A stretch of 64,000 bases of DNA from Reinekea blandensis MED297 (GCF_000153185.1 NZ_CH724151.1:511154-575153); one strand, 5' to 3'. Shown: positions 34,942-43,604, numbered from the stretch's first letter. Notes: generated by a model from the sequence alone, not told the origin. Numbers and translations: made by a program.

Positions 34942-36582
34942 TTGAATAGTCTGTTAAAACTGAGCATACGCACGCGCCTGCTGTTCGGCTTCGGCATCCC
35001 CCTGACCTTTCTCATTTTGCTGAACATCCAGGGCATTCAGAAGGTCAACTTTATTGATCGCACCCTCACCGAAATGACTGACATTAACTCGGTCAAACAA
35101 CGCTACGCGATTAACTTCCGCGGCAGTGTTCATGACCGCGCGATCGCCATTCGAGACGTGGCGATTACCGACTCACCCGCGCAACGCGCCGAGTTTGTTG
35201 CTGTCATCCGGGATCTGGAGCGCTTCTATACCGAAGCGGACAACAACATGCAGACCATGATCAGCCGCGGCGTTGAATTTTCCCAGACCGAACAAGGGAT
35301 ACTGCAAAAGATTGATGACATCCAGTCTCGCACGCTGCCGTTAGTCGAAGACGTCATTCGCCTGAAACAGGCCGGAGCCGACGCGCAGACGCTCATTCTC
35401 AACGACGTGCGGCCAGCGTTCATTGCCTGGCTCGATGCCATCAACGAGTTTATTGACTACCAGGAAGATCAGAATCAGGTCGCGACGCCCGAAGCGCGTA
35501 AGGTAACCAGTGGTTTCGAAAACCTGATGTTGATCCTAACGGCCATTGCTATCGTAATTTCCATCATCGTCGGTTATCTCATCGCCCGCAGCCTGCGCAT
35601 GTCGCTCGGCGGCGAACCGTACGAGGCGCAGCGTGCCATTCAGGCCATTTCCCAGGGTGACATGACGGTTCAGTTGCACACCCAAGAGCGCGGCAGCATG
35701 TTGGATTCACTGTCCGACATGACCAATCGCATCACCGAAATTGTTCGCAACATCAGTGCCGCTACCGCCAAACTGACGCTGCAAGCCAACGAGGTCTCTG
35801 AAGGCTCCAGCCAGGTACTGCAAGCCGCACGTCTTCAGGGTGAACAGACCGAATCCACCGCTCAGGCGCTGGAAACCATGCGCGAGAGCATCAATCAAGT
35901 GTCTGAAGCCGCGTCGCGCAATGAAGAAGACTCCGCGACAACCTCTGACTACGCCAAACAGGGCAGCCAGGTGGTCAACGGCGTGGCGCGGGAAATGGAG
36001 ACGATTTCCGATACCGTCGATACCACCGTCGAAGAGATCAAAAAGCTCGACGAGCAGACCCAAAAGATCAGTGGCATCACCAGCACCATTAATCAGATAT
36101 CCGAACAGACTAACCTGCTGGCATTGAACGCCGCCATTGAAGCGGCACGCGCCGGTGAGAGCGGTCGCGGCTTTGCGGTTGTTGCCGACGAAGTACGACA
36201 GCTGGCGCAGCGCACCAGCGAGGCCACGCAGCAAATTGAATCCATGCTTGGCGATGTCCAGGCACAAGTTGCCACCTGCGTAAACGCGATGGAGACCACG
36301 CAACCACTGGTTGAGCACGGCCGTTCAGAAACGCAAACCGCCACCCAACTGCTCAGCGACATTGAAGCACAGGCCGTGGCTTCGTTAGCGCGGGCGCAGG
36401 AAGTGGTTCGAGCCACCAAAGAGCAGGTCGATGGCGTCAACCGCATTTCGCAAACCATGGAAGAAGTGGCCGCCATGTCGACACAGACGATTGAGTCGAT
36501 GTCCGGCAATGAAGACGCCGCGCGAACGCTCAAACAGTTGTCTGAACAGTTGCGCAGCGACATCGAGTTCTTCCGCGTTTAA
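34942..36582 (+). CDS. Methyl-accepting chemotaxis protein, four-helix-bundle sensor
   Basis: 546 residues: membrane helix 1 (about 12-32), a four-helix-bundle periplasmic sensor (about 33-190), membrane helix 2 (about 195-215), HAMP, and the signalling domain with [19 protein letters not shown] and [15 protein letters not shown]. The proximal [16 protein letters not shown] helix is typical of the 4HB_MCP family. Start is TTG at 34942 with AGGAG 8 nt before it; no alternative gives membrane helix 1. Divergent from the dctBD operon, so taxis toward a dctPQM substrate is possible but unproven. No CheR/CheB pentapeptide. Confidence 0.92.
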   Translation: MNSLLKLSIRTRLLFGFGIPLTFLILLNIQGIQKVNFIDRTLTEMTDINSVKQRYAINFRGSVHDRAIAIRDVAITDSPAQRAEFVAVIRDLERFYTEADNNMQTMISRGVEFSQTEQGILQKIDDIQSRTLPLVEDVIRLKQAGADAQTLILNDVRPAFIAWLDAINEFIDYQEDQNQVATPEARKVTSGFENLMLILTAIAIVISIIVGYLIARSLRMSLGGEPYEAQRAIQAISQGDMTVQLHTQERGSMLDSLSDMTNRITEIVRNISAATAKLTLQANEVSEGSSQVLQAARLQGEQTESTAQALETMRESINQVSEAASRNEEDSATTSDYAKQGSQVVNGVAREMETISDTVDTTVEEIKKLDEQTQKISGITSTINQISEQTNLLALNAAIEAARAGESGRGFAVVADEVRQLAQRTSEATQQIESMLGDVQAQVATCVNAMETTQPLVEHGRSETQTATQLLSDIEAQAVASLARAQEVVRATKEQVDGVNRISQTMEEVAAMSTQTIESMSGNEDAARTLKQLSEQLRSDIEFFRV

Positions 36583-36666
36583 CCGACCGACACACGTCAG
36601 GCTGGCCGCACCCGGCCTGACTTGCCATACTTACCGTCAGTTAACGGTAACCATAGCGGCGTTTCC

Positions 36667-37179
36667 ATGACTGAGACCAACGGCAGCGTTGAAGAGAAAA
36701 TCGCGCTGGAACACCAGGCCGCCAAGCTGTTCATGCGCCATTACGAGCAGGAACACGGACAGCGAATGCGGCACATCTGGCACAACGAACCGAAAAAGCC
36801 AGACGTCTCCTGTCGCCTGAACGGTGAACGATTGGATCTGGAAATCGCCCACCTGTACGGCAGCGAAGAAGAAGCCATGCTGATTCTCGGCCGGCAACTG
36901 ACCGACCAGACGCGCAAAGCCCTGATCGACTTACAACACGTCTCTTTCGACGCCCGCTTGCTGAATGCGTTAAACCGAATCCTCCGGCAGAAGGCCGAAA
37001 AAACTTATGAGTCCGATCATGTCTGGTTGGTAATTCGCAATGCCCATCCGGCTTGGTCTCGCACGCAGATTGAAGCGCTTCAGCACCACATTGCCGTACC
37101 CGAGCACCACCCGTTTGAAGAGATTTGGATGGTGACCGATTGGGAAGGCCTGGGCGGGATTGTCCGGCTGTATCCGTAA
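36667..37179 (+). CDS. Conserved hypothetical protein
   Basis: 170 residues, soluble, no signal. Features: a charged N-terminal helix, a strand-rich patch PDVSCRLNGERLDLEIAHLYG followed by SEEEAMLILGRQL, and a C-terminal WMVTDWEGLGGIVRLYP. The D-x10-E-pattern around 48-65 (DVSCRLNGERLDLEIA) is faintly like PD-(D/E)xK nucleases, but I would not call it on this alone. The ATG at 36667 lacks a strong Shine-Dalgarno. It is 85 bp after the chemoreceptor and may share its transcript. Confidence 0.55.
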   Translation: MTETNGSVEEKIALEHQAAKLFMRHYEQEHGQRMRHIWHNEPKKPDVSCRLNGERLDLEIAHLYGSEEEAMLILGRQLTDQTRKALIDLQHVSFDARLLNALNRILRQKAEKTYESDHVWLVIRNAHPAWSRTQIEALQHHIAVPEHHPFEEIWMVTDWEGLGGIVRLYP

Positions 37180-37184
37180 GGTCG

Positions 37185-37203
37185 GGCGTTCAGGTTGAAC
37201 GCC
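37185..37203 (+). terminator. Hairpin after the hypothetical gene
   Basis: GGCGTTCA-GGT-TGAACGCC, a perfect 8-bp stem 6 nt past the stop at 37179. Only TT follows, so termination would be weak; it may just protect the 3' end. Confidence 0.4.
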
Positions 37204-37234
37204 TTAGCTGTCCAGGTTCCGCGCTAAGAGTATC

Positions 37235-37338
37235 GGAGCAGAGGTACGACAACAACAAACACGTCGTAAGCCCATCCATGGGGACTCGTAATCGGCATCC
37301 TGCCTCTGAACGGTCTTTTGTTGTCATACCTCCGCTCC
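37235..37338. repeat. Nested palindromic element, copy 2
   Basis: Arms 37235-37255 and 37318-37338 (21 nt) are complementary at 19 positions. Inside are CCCAT-CC-ATGGG (37271-37282) and GGCA-TCC-TGCC (37294-37304). On the minus strand these read CCCATGGATGGG and GGCAGGATGCC, echoing the CATGGATG and AGGACG loops of copy 1 at 2092-2188. Like copy 1 it sits between convergent genes. The stems differ in sequence while the loops are conserved, the mark of a structured family. Confidence 0.7.
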
Positions 37339-37386
37339 TTAAAAAGATGGGACAACCATGATTCCACATTATCGTGAAAGACAGAC

Positions 37387-37779
37387 CTATTGGGCGTTAC
37401 TCCGCGGAAGCTCATCCGACTGGTACATCGATATCTGGTGATTATCCGGGTCGGCAATTTCGGCAGACCATCCACCCGGTGCATGGCTTACCGGGGTCAC
37501 AATCGTGGCGCCCTTTTCGGACAGCGCATTCACCGTATCGTCAATGCCGCCTTCGGGAAGCTCAAAGACAATGATGGGTGAGTTCCCGGGCCGGGATTCC
37601 TGCTTGAAAAACAGCAATTCTATGCCGTTTTCGACAGTCGCGACGAGCCAGTCATCTCCATTACCGTCGTCGCTCATTCGCTGAACATCAAGCCCAAGCA
37701 CATCCCGGTAAAAATGCTCGGTTTTATCAACATCGCTGATGTAATAGCAAATGGCGCCGATTTTACTCTTATTAAACAT
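37387..37779 (-). CDS. VOC (glyoxalase-fold) protein paired with an ECF sigma factor
   Basis: 130 residues, one VOC module: ICYYISDVDKTEHFYRDVLGLDV, then ENGIELLFFKQ, then EIADPDNHQISMYQ with the metal-ligand His/Glu positions partly retained. Its start overlaps the sigma-factor gene by 8 nt, so it is translationally coupled. Substrate unknown. Enzymes or ligand sensors of this fold are sometimes encoded with ECF sigma factors in place of an anti-sigma; whether that holds here is unproven. Confidence 0.82.
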   Translation of the reverse strand: MFNKSKIGAICYYISDVDKTEHFYRDVLGLDVQRMSDDGNGDDWLVATVENGIELLFFKQESRPGNSPIIVFELPEGGIDDTVNALSEKGATIVTPVSHAPGGWSAEIADPDNHQISMYQSDELPRSNAQ

Positions 37780-38419
37780 CGTTTACTTCCTTATTGAGTG
37801 TGGGTTCACCTATAGGTTGCCGCGACCTGCGGTTTTGTGAGCTCACCATAAAAAGATGTCCATCGGGGTCATGACTGGCCAGTAAGCCGTCATTGTGACG
37901 CGACATTTGCAGCAGGGCTTGCCTGATTTGCCCAAACGCCAACTCTCCCTTTAACGTCGAAATTCCGGAAACATCCCGGCCATCAAACGTTCGCCAACGC
38001 CGCTTTATTTGTACGATGCGTTGTCTTAGTGCCGCGTCTGACACCCGCAAGAGCCAGCCAATTTCGGCTTTTGTGTGCCCGGCCAAGGCCAACTGCGCGG
38101 TTGCTTTCAGGCTTCGCGGCAGCGTATCAACGAAGTCTTGCGGTGATTCATGGCTCTCTTCTTGGGTTTCGTCCGTCAGAGTGGCAGACGCTTCTCGTTG
38201 TTGACGCCGCACAGCTGAGCGCGCATCGAAAGCAGCCCGTTTTCTCAAGGCCCCGTATAACCAACGACGGTTCTGAATGCAGGACAGATCGGAACGCCCT
38301 TGCTCGATTGCAGCAAGAAGAATGGATTGCAGAAGATCTTCCGCTTCATCAATATGCCGAGCGACCTTGCGGGCGTATTGGAGAAGTTGGGAATAGGATA
38401 GGTGTTGGCTAGTTTTCAT
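37772..38419 (-). CDS. Atypical ECF-type RNA polymerase sigma factor
   Basis: 215 residues. Region 2 (about 8-75) includes ARHIDEAEDLLQSILLAAIEQ, the DxED-type helix of sigma region 2.2; region 4 (about 100-145) has LPRSLKATAQLALAGHTKAEIGWLLRVSDAALRQRI, a helix-turn-helix. A C-terminal extension of about 65 residues (LAFGQIRQALLQMSRHND, ASHDPDGHLFMVSS) has no counterpart in standard ECF factors. No anti-sigma gene follows; instead a VOC gene overlaps by 8 nt. The extension may itself sense a ligand. The ATG at 38419 is the only reasonable start. Confidence 0.8.
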   Translation of the reverse strand: MKTSQHLSYSQLLQYARKVARHIDEAEDLLQSILLAAIEQGRSDLSCIQNRRWLYGALRKRAAFDARSAVRRQQREASATLTDETQEESHESPQDFVDTLPRSLKATAQLALAGHTKAEIGWLLRVSDAALRQRIVQIKRRWRTFDGRDVSGISTLKGELAFGQIRQALLQMSRHNDGLLASHDPDGHLFMVSSQNRRSRQPIGEPTLNKEVNDV

Positions 38420-38447
38420 AGAGCAATACGCCCGGATGCTTCTCTTG

Positions 38448-38747
38448 TTATGATTTAAAGCATCGACTAATTAATAGTGGAATGCCTGTTTCTTTCCAAA
38501 AGCTTAGCGATATCCCACCACTAGACATACCTCCATGTTTAAAACGATCAATCGTGATTTTACCTTCATATGTTATGGGATTTGCTAAAGAACGCTCAAT
38601 TTCAGTTTCTATTAAAGTCTTAAGCTCGTGCTCACTTTCAGGCAACTCAACATTTTCCAGCTTTTCTTTAAGTTCATCCCAAAGATAAGGATCGCCTCTT
38701 AATCCCCATTGTTCAGGCTTTGGATCGAAGACTTGCGATACTTTCAT
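38448..38747 (-). CDS. Small hypothetical protein in an AT-rich islet
   Basis: 99 residues, hydrophilic, no signal: KPEQWGLRGDPYLWDELKEKL at the start, an acidic helix, and TYEGKITIDRFKHGGMSSGGISLSFW with a final IPLLISRCFKS. The style (WGLRGDPYLW, MSSGG...W) recalls small accessory-region proteins that are often immunity- or antitoxin-like, but I do not recognise the family. Base composition is clearly more AT-rich than the flanking genes. Its TAA is embedded in CATAACAA. It lies 59 bp downstream of the next islet gene. Confidence 0.6.
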   Translation of the reverse strand: MKVSQVFDPKPEQWGLRGDPYLWDELKEKLENVELPESEHELKTLIETEIERSLANPITYEGKITIDRFKHGGMSSGGISLSFWKETGIPLLISRCFKS

Positions 38748-38806
38748 ACTTTAGAACCATAAACGTTTACGGCTGTGGCGAGGAACGAGTCCCAAGTCCA
38801 TAGTTG

Positions 38807-39412
38807 TTAGGAGCATTCCTTTAGTCGCTCCAACTTCAAATAATGCGAATACATCACGTCACATACATCCATTACCCTTAGAGGTACTACTTGTTCACCT
38901 GGCTCAAATACATAAGTAGTATCTTTAAAATCAGCTTCAAAATATGAGAACGTGCGGTTGTAACATCCACCATCATGAAGACTATTTCTAGTATTTCGAA
39001 TCACTTCAAATTCACTATAAATAACCTCAAAATTTTCCAACTCCAAGGCATTTATAAGCTTTTTAAATAGTTTAGATATTTTGAATTCAGTCCGACCAGT
39101 GATTTCAAAGTACTTATCTCTGAGATATTTCTCATAAAAAATCCAAACTACAAACAAGTGTCCAATACTATTTTGCCTCACATATTCATCTCTTAGAATC
39201 TGATTTTCCGAAAGGCGAATGTACTTGGAAAATAGCGCTCCTTGAGCCCCCCTCTCCCTTGAACTTTCCAATAATGCATGTGACGAAAACTCAAAAAACA
39301 ATACAGATGTAAAGTTCATTAGTTGCTCGGGGAACCAGGATCTAACTCCTGCTTGTGATAGACGATCCTGAAATCGTTCGATGTCAGCTAGAGCATTTCC
39401 TATTGTCGGCAC
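38807..39412 (-). CDS. Hypothetical protein, possibly HEPN-like, in an AT-rich islet
   Basis: 201 residues, largely helical, no signal. The segment IRNTRNSLHDGG near residue 145 resembles the RNxxxxxH signature of HEPN-fold RNases and their inactive relatives; flanking helices fit the fold, but the call is tentative. GC content falls far below the surrounding genome. Start is GTG at 39412 and is weakly supported. The stop lies within TCCTAACAAC. It is the first of two same-strand islet genes with no recognisable neighbour, mobile element or integrase. Confidence 0.5.
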   Translation of the reverse strand: MPTIGNALADIERFQDRLSQAGVRSWFPEQLMNFTSVLFFEFSSHALLESSRERGAQGALFSKYIRLSENQILRDEYVRQNSIGHLFVVWIFYEKYLRDKYFEITGRTEFKISKLFKKLINALELENFEVIYSEFEVIRNTRNSLHDGGCYNRTFSYFEADFKDTTYVFEPGEQVVPLRVMDVCDVMYSHYLKLERLKECS

Positions 39413-39781
39413 TACTGGCTGCTAAAAGTTTTTTTACGCCGCAATCACAGCTTTTTTACGATGCGGCAAAATCAGAAGGCCGCCATTATGTATATCCTCT
39501 TATACAGCTCATCATCAGGGCTTTCGAAAAGATAGTCAATTTGCAGGTCTTGGAAAAGCAGCATACGCATTTTCTTCTTACATTGTGACGCGTAGAGTCC
39601 ACACAGCGAATGCGGTTAGGTTAGATCGCAATAGCCTTTGATGTCGACTAACTGATATTTTGCCACTCATACGACATCTCATCCTGATACCCAGACAAAC
39701 CCACCCAAAAGCCCGAAGAGACGCCTTGACTCTTAACCATCCGCCCATACATCCAAACCACATCCTCAGGTGACGCGTTTT
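39413..39781. other. Intergenic region upstream of the LLM gene
   Basis: 369 bp. The left part continues the AT-rich composition of the islet (runs of T around 39428 and 39452); normal composition returns after about 39590. Short frames on both strands (39355-39588, 39578-39763) have no ribosome-binding site or family features. No RNA gene seen. Confidence 0.45.
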
Positions 39782-40765
39782 ATGATCCCGTTTTCAATTC
39801 TTGACCTAGCCACCATCTCCGAAGGTCATTCTCTGGCGTCGGCGCTGGAACAAACCCGTAATACGGCCATTGCGGCTGAAAAAGCCGGTTACCATCGCTA
39901 CTGGCTGGCCGAACACCATGGTATGCGCAGTGTGGCGAGTTCAGCGACGTCAGTGTTGCTCTCTCACATCGGGGCGCATACGCAACGCATTCGCATCGGC
40001 TCAGGCGGGGTCATGCTGCCCAACCATTCGCCGTTGGTCATTGCGGAGCAGTACGGCACCTTGGCAGAGCTGTATCCTGGCCGGGTGGATTTAGGGCTGG
40101 GTCGTGCGCCCGGAACCGATATGACCACCGCCCGGGCGCTGCGGCGGCAGATGAACGACTCGGTCGACAGTTACCCGAACGACATTGTCGAGCTGCAGCG
40201 GTACTTGAGTGATCAGGAACAGCCGGTGCTGGCCATTCCCGGCCAGGGCACGAATGTGCCGCTGTGGCTGTTAGGTTCCAGCCTCTACAGCGCGGAGCTT
40301 GCTTCTTACCTCGGCTTGCCTTACGCGTTTGCGTCTCACTTTGCGCCGGACGATCTGATACCGGCCATGCAGGTGTATCGCGATGGTTTCCGTCCGTCTG
40401 AACAGCAGGAAAGCCCCTATGCGATGGCCGGTGTGATGGTGGTGCTGGCCGATACCGACGATGAAGCCCAACGCTTGTTCACCTCGGTACAACAGAAGTT
40501 CCGCCAGATGCGTACTGGTGAGAACACGCCGATGCCGGCACCCATCGACACGATGGAAGGCGTTTGGAGCGAGAGCGAAAAGGCGATGGTGAACCACATC
40601 CTGCGTTACGCCATGGTTGGGACGCCCGAATCAGTTAAACCGAAGCTGACGCAGTTCATTGAACAGACGGGTATCGATGAGCTGATCGTGTCCATTCCAA
40701 TCCACGATCCAGACGCTCGCTTGCATTGCCTGACCCAACTGGCGGAGCTGCGCAATTCACTGTAA
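39782..40765 (+). CDS. Luciferase-like monooxygenase, MsnO8-type FMN-dependent oxidoreductase
   Basis: 327 residues, TIM-barrel of the bacterial luciferase family: [14 protein letters not shown] at the start, [10 protein letters not shown] with the conserved [28 protein letters not shown], and [15 protein letters not shown]. These identify the subgroup annotated as MsnO8-family oxidoreductases, which use reduced flavin on unknown substrates. I prefer the ATG at 39782 over the GTG at 39770 because AGGTGA lies 7 nt before it and the family starts close to this Ile-Pro. Confidence 0.9.
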   Translation: MIPFSILDLATISEGHSLASALEQTRNTAIAAEKAGYHRYWLAEHHGMRSVASSATSVLLSHIGAHTQRIRIGSGGVMLPNHSPLVIAEQYGTLAELYPGRVDLGLGRAPGTDMTTARALRRQMNDSVDSYPNDIVELQRYLSDQEQPVLAIPGQGTNVPLWLLGSSLYSAELASYLGLPYAFASHFAPDDLIPAMQVYRDGFRPSEQQESPYAMAGVMVVLADTDDEAQRLFTSVQQKFRQMRTGENTPMPAPIDTMEGVWSESEKAMVNHILRYAMVGTPESVKPKLTQFIEQTGIDELIVSIPIHDPDARLHCLTQLAELRNSL

Positions 40766-40807
40766 CGAATGACCGCCGGCGCCCGATTCGACCAACCTCG
40801 GTTGGCA

Positions 40808-40834
40808 GCCGGCAACCCCGTTTCCGGCCTTTTT
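40808..40834 (+). terminator. Probable terminator after the LLM gene
   Basis: GCCGG and CCGGC flank an 11-nt loop and are followed by CTTTTT. The stem is short, so confidence is moderate. Confidence 0.45.
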
Positions 40835-40900
40835 CGCGTTTAGCTTGAACGCCGCTCGGTCTGACGATACTGTCGTCGTCTAAGCAGACAAGGAATGCTG

Positions 40901-41431
40901 ATGAGACCGACACTGACCACCCCACGACTTGTGCTCAGACCGTACCGGCTAAGCGATGCGCCCAGAGTTCAGCAACTGGCGGGCGACAAGATCATCGCGG
41001 ACATGACCGCCAACATTCCGCACCCTTACCGCGATGGCATGGCAGAAGCCTGGATTGAACAGCACGACGCTTGGTTTCAGGCTGGTTCAACCATTTCTCT
41101 GGCCATTACACTGAACACGCAGGACGCCATCATCGGCACCGTCAGCCTGTCCCAGATTCATCAAGGCTGTGGCAATCTCGGCTATTGGCTGGGTGTGCCT
41201 TTCTGGGGTCAGGGTATCGCGACGGAAGCCGCCCGCGAAATGGTCCGTTATGGCTTTGAGGAGTTTGGTCTGACGACCATCGTTGCCCAGCACTTACAAG
41301 CGAACCCGCGCTCCGGTCGCGTCATTGAGAAATGCGGGCTGACGTATCAGAACACCGACACGGTCAACGGCCGCCTCGTGAAGCACTACGTCGGTTACGC
41401 GTCATCCGAAACAAGGGCGGTCACGCCATGA
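40901..41431 (+). CDS. GNAT acetyltransferase, RimJ/RimL type
   Basis: 176 residues. The RimJ-like GNAT pattern is clear: LTTPRLVLRPYRLSDAPRV, then LGYWLGVPFWGQGIATEAAREMV with the acetyl-CoA pyrophosphate loop (GQGIATEA), and NPRSGRVIEKCGL. Relatives acetylate ribosomal-protein N-termini or small amines; substrate unknown here. The ATG at 40901 follows AAGGAATGCTG (AGGA 6 nt upstream), better than the ATG at 40895 that overlaps the site. It overlaps the next GNAT gene by 4 nt. Confidence 0.9.
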   Translation: MRPTLTTPRLVLRPYRLSDAPRVQQLAGDKIIADMTANIPHPYRDGMAEAWIEQHDAWFQAGSTISLAITLNTQDAIIGTVSLSQIHQGCGNLGYWLGVPFWGQGIATEAAREMVRYGFEEFGLTTIVAQHLQANPRSGRVIEKCGLTYQNTDTVNGRLVKHYVGYASSETRAVTP

Positions 41432-41895
41432 CCGCTATCCGATTCGACCCTATTGCCGACCCCTACAGTGACAACGTCTTTCAGCGCATTAAGTCCGGTC
41501 TGTACACCAGTGTCGATACGGTTTTTGGTTGGAAGGATGACTTTCAACGTCAACGGATTAAAGACGAGTATCGTGCGGAATGGTTTTACTGGGCCATGGC
41601 GGAGGATCAGTGCCTGGGGCTGGTGTGTTTCAAACCCTACGACCACGCGTTGCATCTGCATTTGATCATCGTTGATGCCGCGTTACGCGGTCAGGGTGTC
41701 GGCAAAAAGATTATGCAGGCCATTCATCACCGCGCCGATGCGGAAGCCCGTACAGTCACGCTGTCCTGTTTTCGCTGCAACACCCCGGCGTTACATCTGT
41801 ATCAGTCGTTGGGGTATGAAATCACCAGTGAAGAACCTGAGTTTTTGCTGTTTCGTCGGCCCGGAATCATGGATTCGAAAACGGACACCGAGTAA
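41428..41895 (+). CDS. GNAT acetyltransferase
   Basis: 155 residues. The acetyl-CoA loop is in LRGQGVGKKIMQAI, preceded by the HLHLIIVDAAL strand and followed by TPALHLYQSLGYEI. The N-terminal 60 residues (VFQRIKSGLYTSVDTVFGW) suit the small-molecule subgroup. Its ATG overlaps the previous GNAT stop (ATGA), giving coupled translation. The frame is open upstream to 41332 but that part overlaps the preceding gene and lacks GNAT features. Substrate not deducible. Confidence 0.88.
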   Translation: MTAIRFDPIADPYSDNVFQRIKSGLYTSVDTVFGWKDDFQRQRIKDEYRAEWFYWAMAEDQCLGLVCFKPYDHALHLHLIIVDAALRGQGVGKKIMQAIHHRADAEARTVTLSCFRCNTPALHLYQSLGYEITSEEPEFLLFRRPGIMDSKTDTE

Positions 41896-41942
41896 TCGGC
41901 ATGTCGTCTACACTTTAAGAAAAATATCTGGATGGAAAACCC

Positions 41943-42575
41943 ATGTCACCACTTGAACTGTTTGGCTACCTCGGTTCCGTTTTAATCGCTATATCTCTGA
42001 TGATGTCCAACATCAAACGTCTGCGCTGGATTAACCTCGCGGGGGCGGCGGTGTTCAGTGCGTATGGCTTTCTGATTGGCGCGCTGCCGGTCTTCCTGTT
42101 GAATGGCTGGATTGTGGTGGTGGACATCTATTACCTGGTCAGGATGTATCAGTTCCGCGACGACTTCGACATGGTGCGGCTGTCCTCGGTTCATACACCA
42201 CTGTTTCAACTGCTGATGAAACGCTATGGCGATGACATGAACATTTACTTTCCCAAAGCGACCATTGAGGCGATGGAAAATGCGACGGCGATGCTCATTT
42301 TCCGCAACATGAAACCGGTTGGCTTGTTTGTCTATCAGTCGGTTCAGGGCCAGCCCGGCACCATTGAGGTTTTGGTCGATTATGTCATCCCGCAGGAACG
42401 GGATTTTAAAACCGCTCAATACCTGTTTACGCACCACACTTCGGAGTTGCGTCGCCTCGACATCAAAACCATCATTTCAAAAAGCGAACGGCCTCAGCAC
42501 ATCGACTACCTGAAAAGAATGGGTTTTACGCAACAGGATGACCGGATGGTTTTGGATTTACGCGAGGGGTCCTGA
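41943..42575 (+). CDS. YgjV-like membrane protein fused to a GNAT-like domain
   Basis: 210 residues in two parts. Residues 1-70 have three membrane helices in the YgjV/PQ-loop-like pattern (ELFGYLGSVLIAISLMMSNI, RWINLAGAAVFSAYGFLIG, LNGWIVVVDIYYLVRMY). Residues 85-208 look like a degenerate GNAT domain: IFRNMKPVGLFVYQ, VLVDYVIPQERDFKTAQYLF, then YLKRMGFTQQDDRMVLDL, the usual final strand. The classic acetyl-CoA loop is not evident. A membrane-tethered acyl-transfer or sensing role is inference. It lies 47 bp after two GNAT genes. Confidence 0.75.
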   Translation: MSPLELFGYLGSVLIAISLMMSNIKRLRWINLAGAAVFSAYGFLIGALPVFLLNGWIVVVDIYYLVRMYQFRDDFDMVRLSSVHTPLFQLLMKRYGDDMNIYFPKATIEAMENATAMLIFRNMKPVGLFVYQSVQGQPGTIEVLVDYVIPQERDFKTAQYLFTHHTSELRRLDIKTIISKSERPQHIDYLKRMGFTQQDDRMVLDLREGS

Positions 42576-42580
42576 CGGCT

Positions 42581-42931
42581 TTACAGCGACAAACCAAACT
42601 TGCGCAGAATCACCACCATCAGTCCGTAGGTCAATGCGGTTAAGCTGATGGCAATGACCAAACTGAGATAAAAATTGATGCCGCGTTGCAACAGCAAAGG
42701 CAAGGCAATGAACAGCGACAGCGATGGAATGACTAACCAGAACACACTGCTTGCCAGTGCGCTGACTTGACGAACGCTGCCGGTATCGATGTACAACCAA
42801 ATCATTGCCAGCACCGAGGTCAGCGGAATGGACGCGAGGATCGCGCCCATCAAAGAACTGCGCTTCGCAATCTCCGAGATTAACACCACCAAAACCGCGG
42901 TCACACCAACTTTCAGCAGATAGTATCCCAT
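42581..42931 (-). CDS. DUF3147 family inner-membrane protein
   Basis: 116 residues with four membrane helices. Matches DUF3147: YYLLKVGVTAVLVVLISEIAKRSSLMGAILASIPLTSVLAM and a FWLVIPSLSLFIALPLLL helix. Function unknown. Convergent with the preceding membrane-GNAT gene (5 bp apart). About 100 bp separate it from dps upstream on the same strand. Confidence 0.85.
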   Translation of the reverse strand: MGYYLLKVGVTAVLVVLISEIAKRSSLMGAILASIPLTSVLAMIWLYIDTGSVRQVSALASSVFWLVIPSLSLFIALPLLLQRGINFYLSLVIAISLTALTYGLMVVILRKFGLSL

Positions 42932-43032
42932 GGTTTGTGCGTCCTTACTCGGTTGAAGCGCGCATACGCCGCCCTTTTACATCGATGGGCAGCGCACGTT
43001 TAAACATCAGCGCTAGCGCCCCGATGTATTTC

Positions 43033-43503
43033 TTACTTGCGGGTTGCCCGCAGCATCCAGGCGGTTTTCTCGTGAATGCGCATACGATCGGAGACCAGAG
43101 CGGCCGTCGATTCGTCTTCGGCATCCTGCGCCAACTTCAACACAGCGCGGGACGTTTTAACCACCTGTTCATGGCCCTGTGTGAGACGGTCAACCATCTC
43201 TGCAGCGCTGGGCACGCCTTCCACTTCTTCAATAGAGCTCAGTGCAGCAAAGGCTTTGTAAGTGCCGGGTGCCGCCACATCCAACGTACGAATGCGCTCG
43301 GCAATTTCATCCACAGCGGTGGCCAGTTCAGTGTAATGCTCTTCGAACATCAGGTGCAGTTCACGAAACTGCGGGCCGGTGACGTTCCAGTGAAAGTTGT
43401 GTGTTTGCAGATACAAGGTGTAGGAATCGGCCAGCAATCGCTTAAGACCTTCGGCAATTTCTTCCCGGGCGGCGGCATTAATTCCGATATCGATGTCTGT
43501 CAT
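43033..43503 (-). CDS. dps: Dps-family DNA-protecting ferritin
   Basis: 156 residues. The dinuclear ferroxidase site is visible: HNFHWNVTG (His), [15 protein letters not shown] (His, Glu) and [12 protein letters not shown] (Asp, Glu). A dodecamer of this protein oxidises iron with hydrogen peroxide and stores it, protecting DNA under starvation or oxidative stress. The ATG at 43503 has AGGAGG 7 nt upstream, far better than the frame's first start at 43542. A TGATATATATCA palindrome lies about 90 bp upstream. Confidence 0.95.
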   Translation of the reverse strand: MTDIDIGINAAAREEIAEGLKRLLADSYTLYLQTHNFHWNVTGPQFRELHLMFEEHYTELATAVDEIAERIRTLDVAAPGTYKAFAALSSIEEVEGVPSAAEMVDRLTQGHEQVVKTSRAVLKLAQDAEDESTAALVSDRMRIHEKTAWMLRATRK

Positions 43504-43592
43504 GGTGTACCTCCTGTTAACGTGACAAAAAGGTGTGTCCACAGAGTTTGTGGGTCCGATTCAAACAATATCAACCCGTGTCCCTGCCGAGG

Positions 43593-43604
43593 TGATATAT
43601 ATCA
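43593..43604. promoter_or_regulatory. Palindrome upstream of dps
   Basis: TGATATATATCA is a perfect 12-bp palindrome between divergent dps and asparaginase genes. It could be a regulator site or simply an AT-rich promoter. I could not match it to OxyR, Fur or IHF. Confidence 0.3.

Noticed and set aside
36596-36621. Hairpin GTCAGGC...GCCTGAC after the second chemoreceptor
   Set aside because: Stem is acceptable but there is no U-run and the next gene starts 45 bp later on the same strand, so I do not call it a terminator.
38029-38412. Plus-strand frame opposite the ECF sigma factor
   Set aside because: Antisense shadow; the minus strand carries clear sigma regions 2 and 4.
38748-38806. Full attC recombination site between the two islet genes
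   Set aside because: TAACAA is present at one end, but the 59-bp spacer does not fold into paired R and L boxes and lacks a matching GTTRRRY.
39355-39588. Small plus-strand frame at the islet edge
   Set aside because: Overlaps the start of the minus-strand islet gene, has no ribosome-binding site and no recognisable features.
39578-39763. Small minus-strand frame before the LLM gene
   Set aside because: No Shine-Dalgarno, Trp/Arg-rich translation, no family features.
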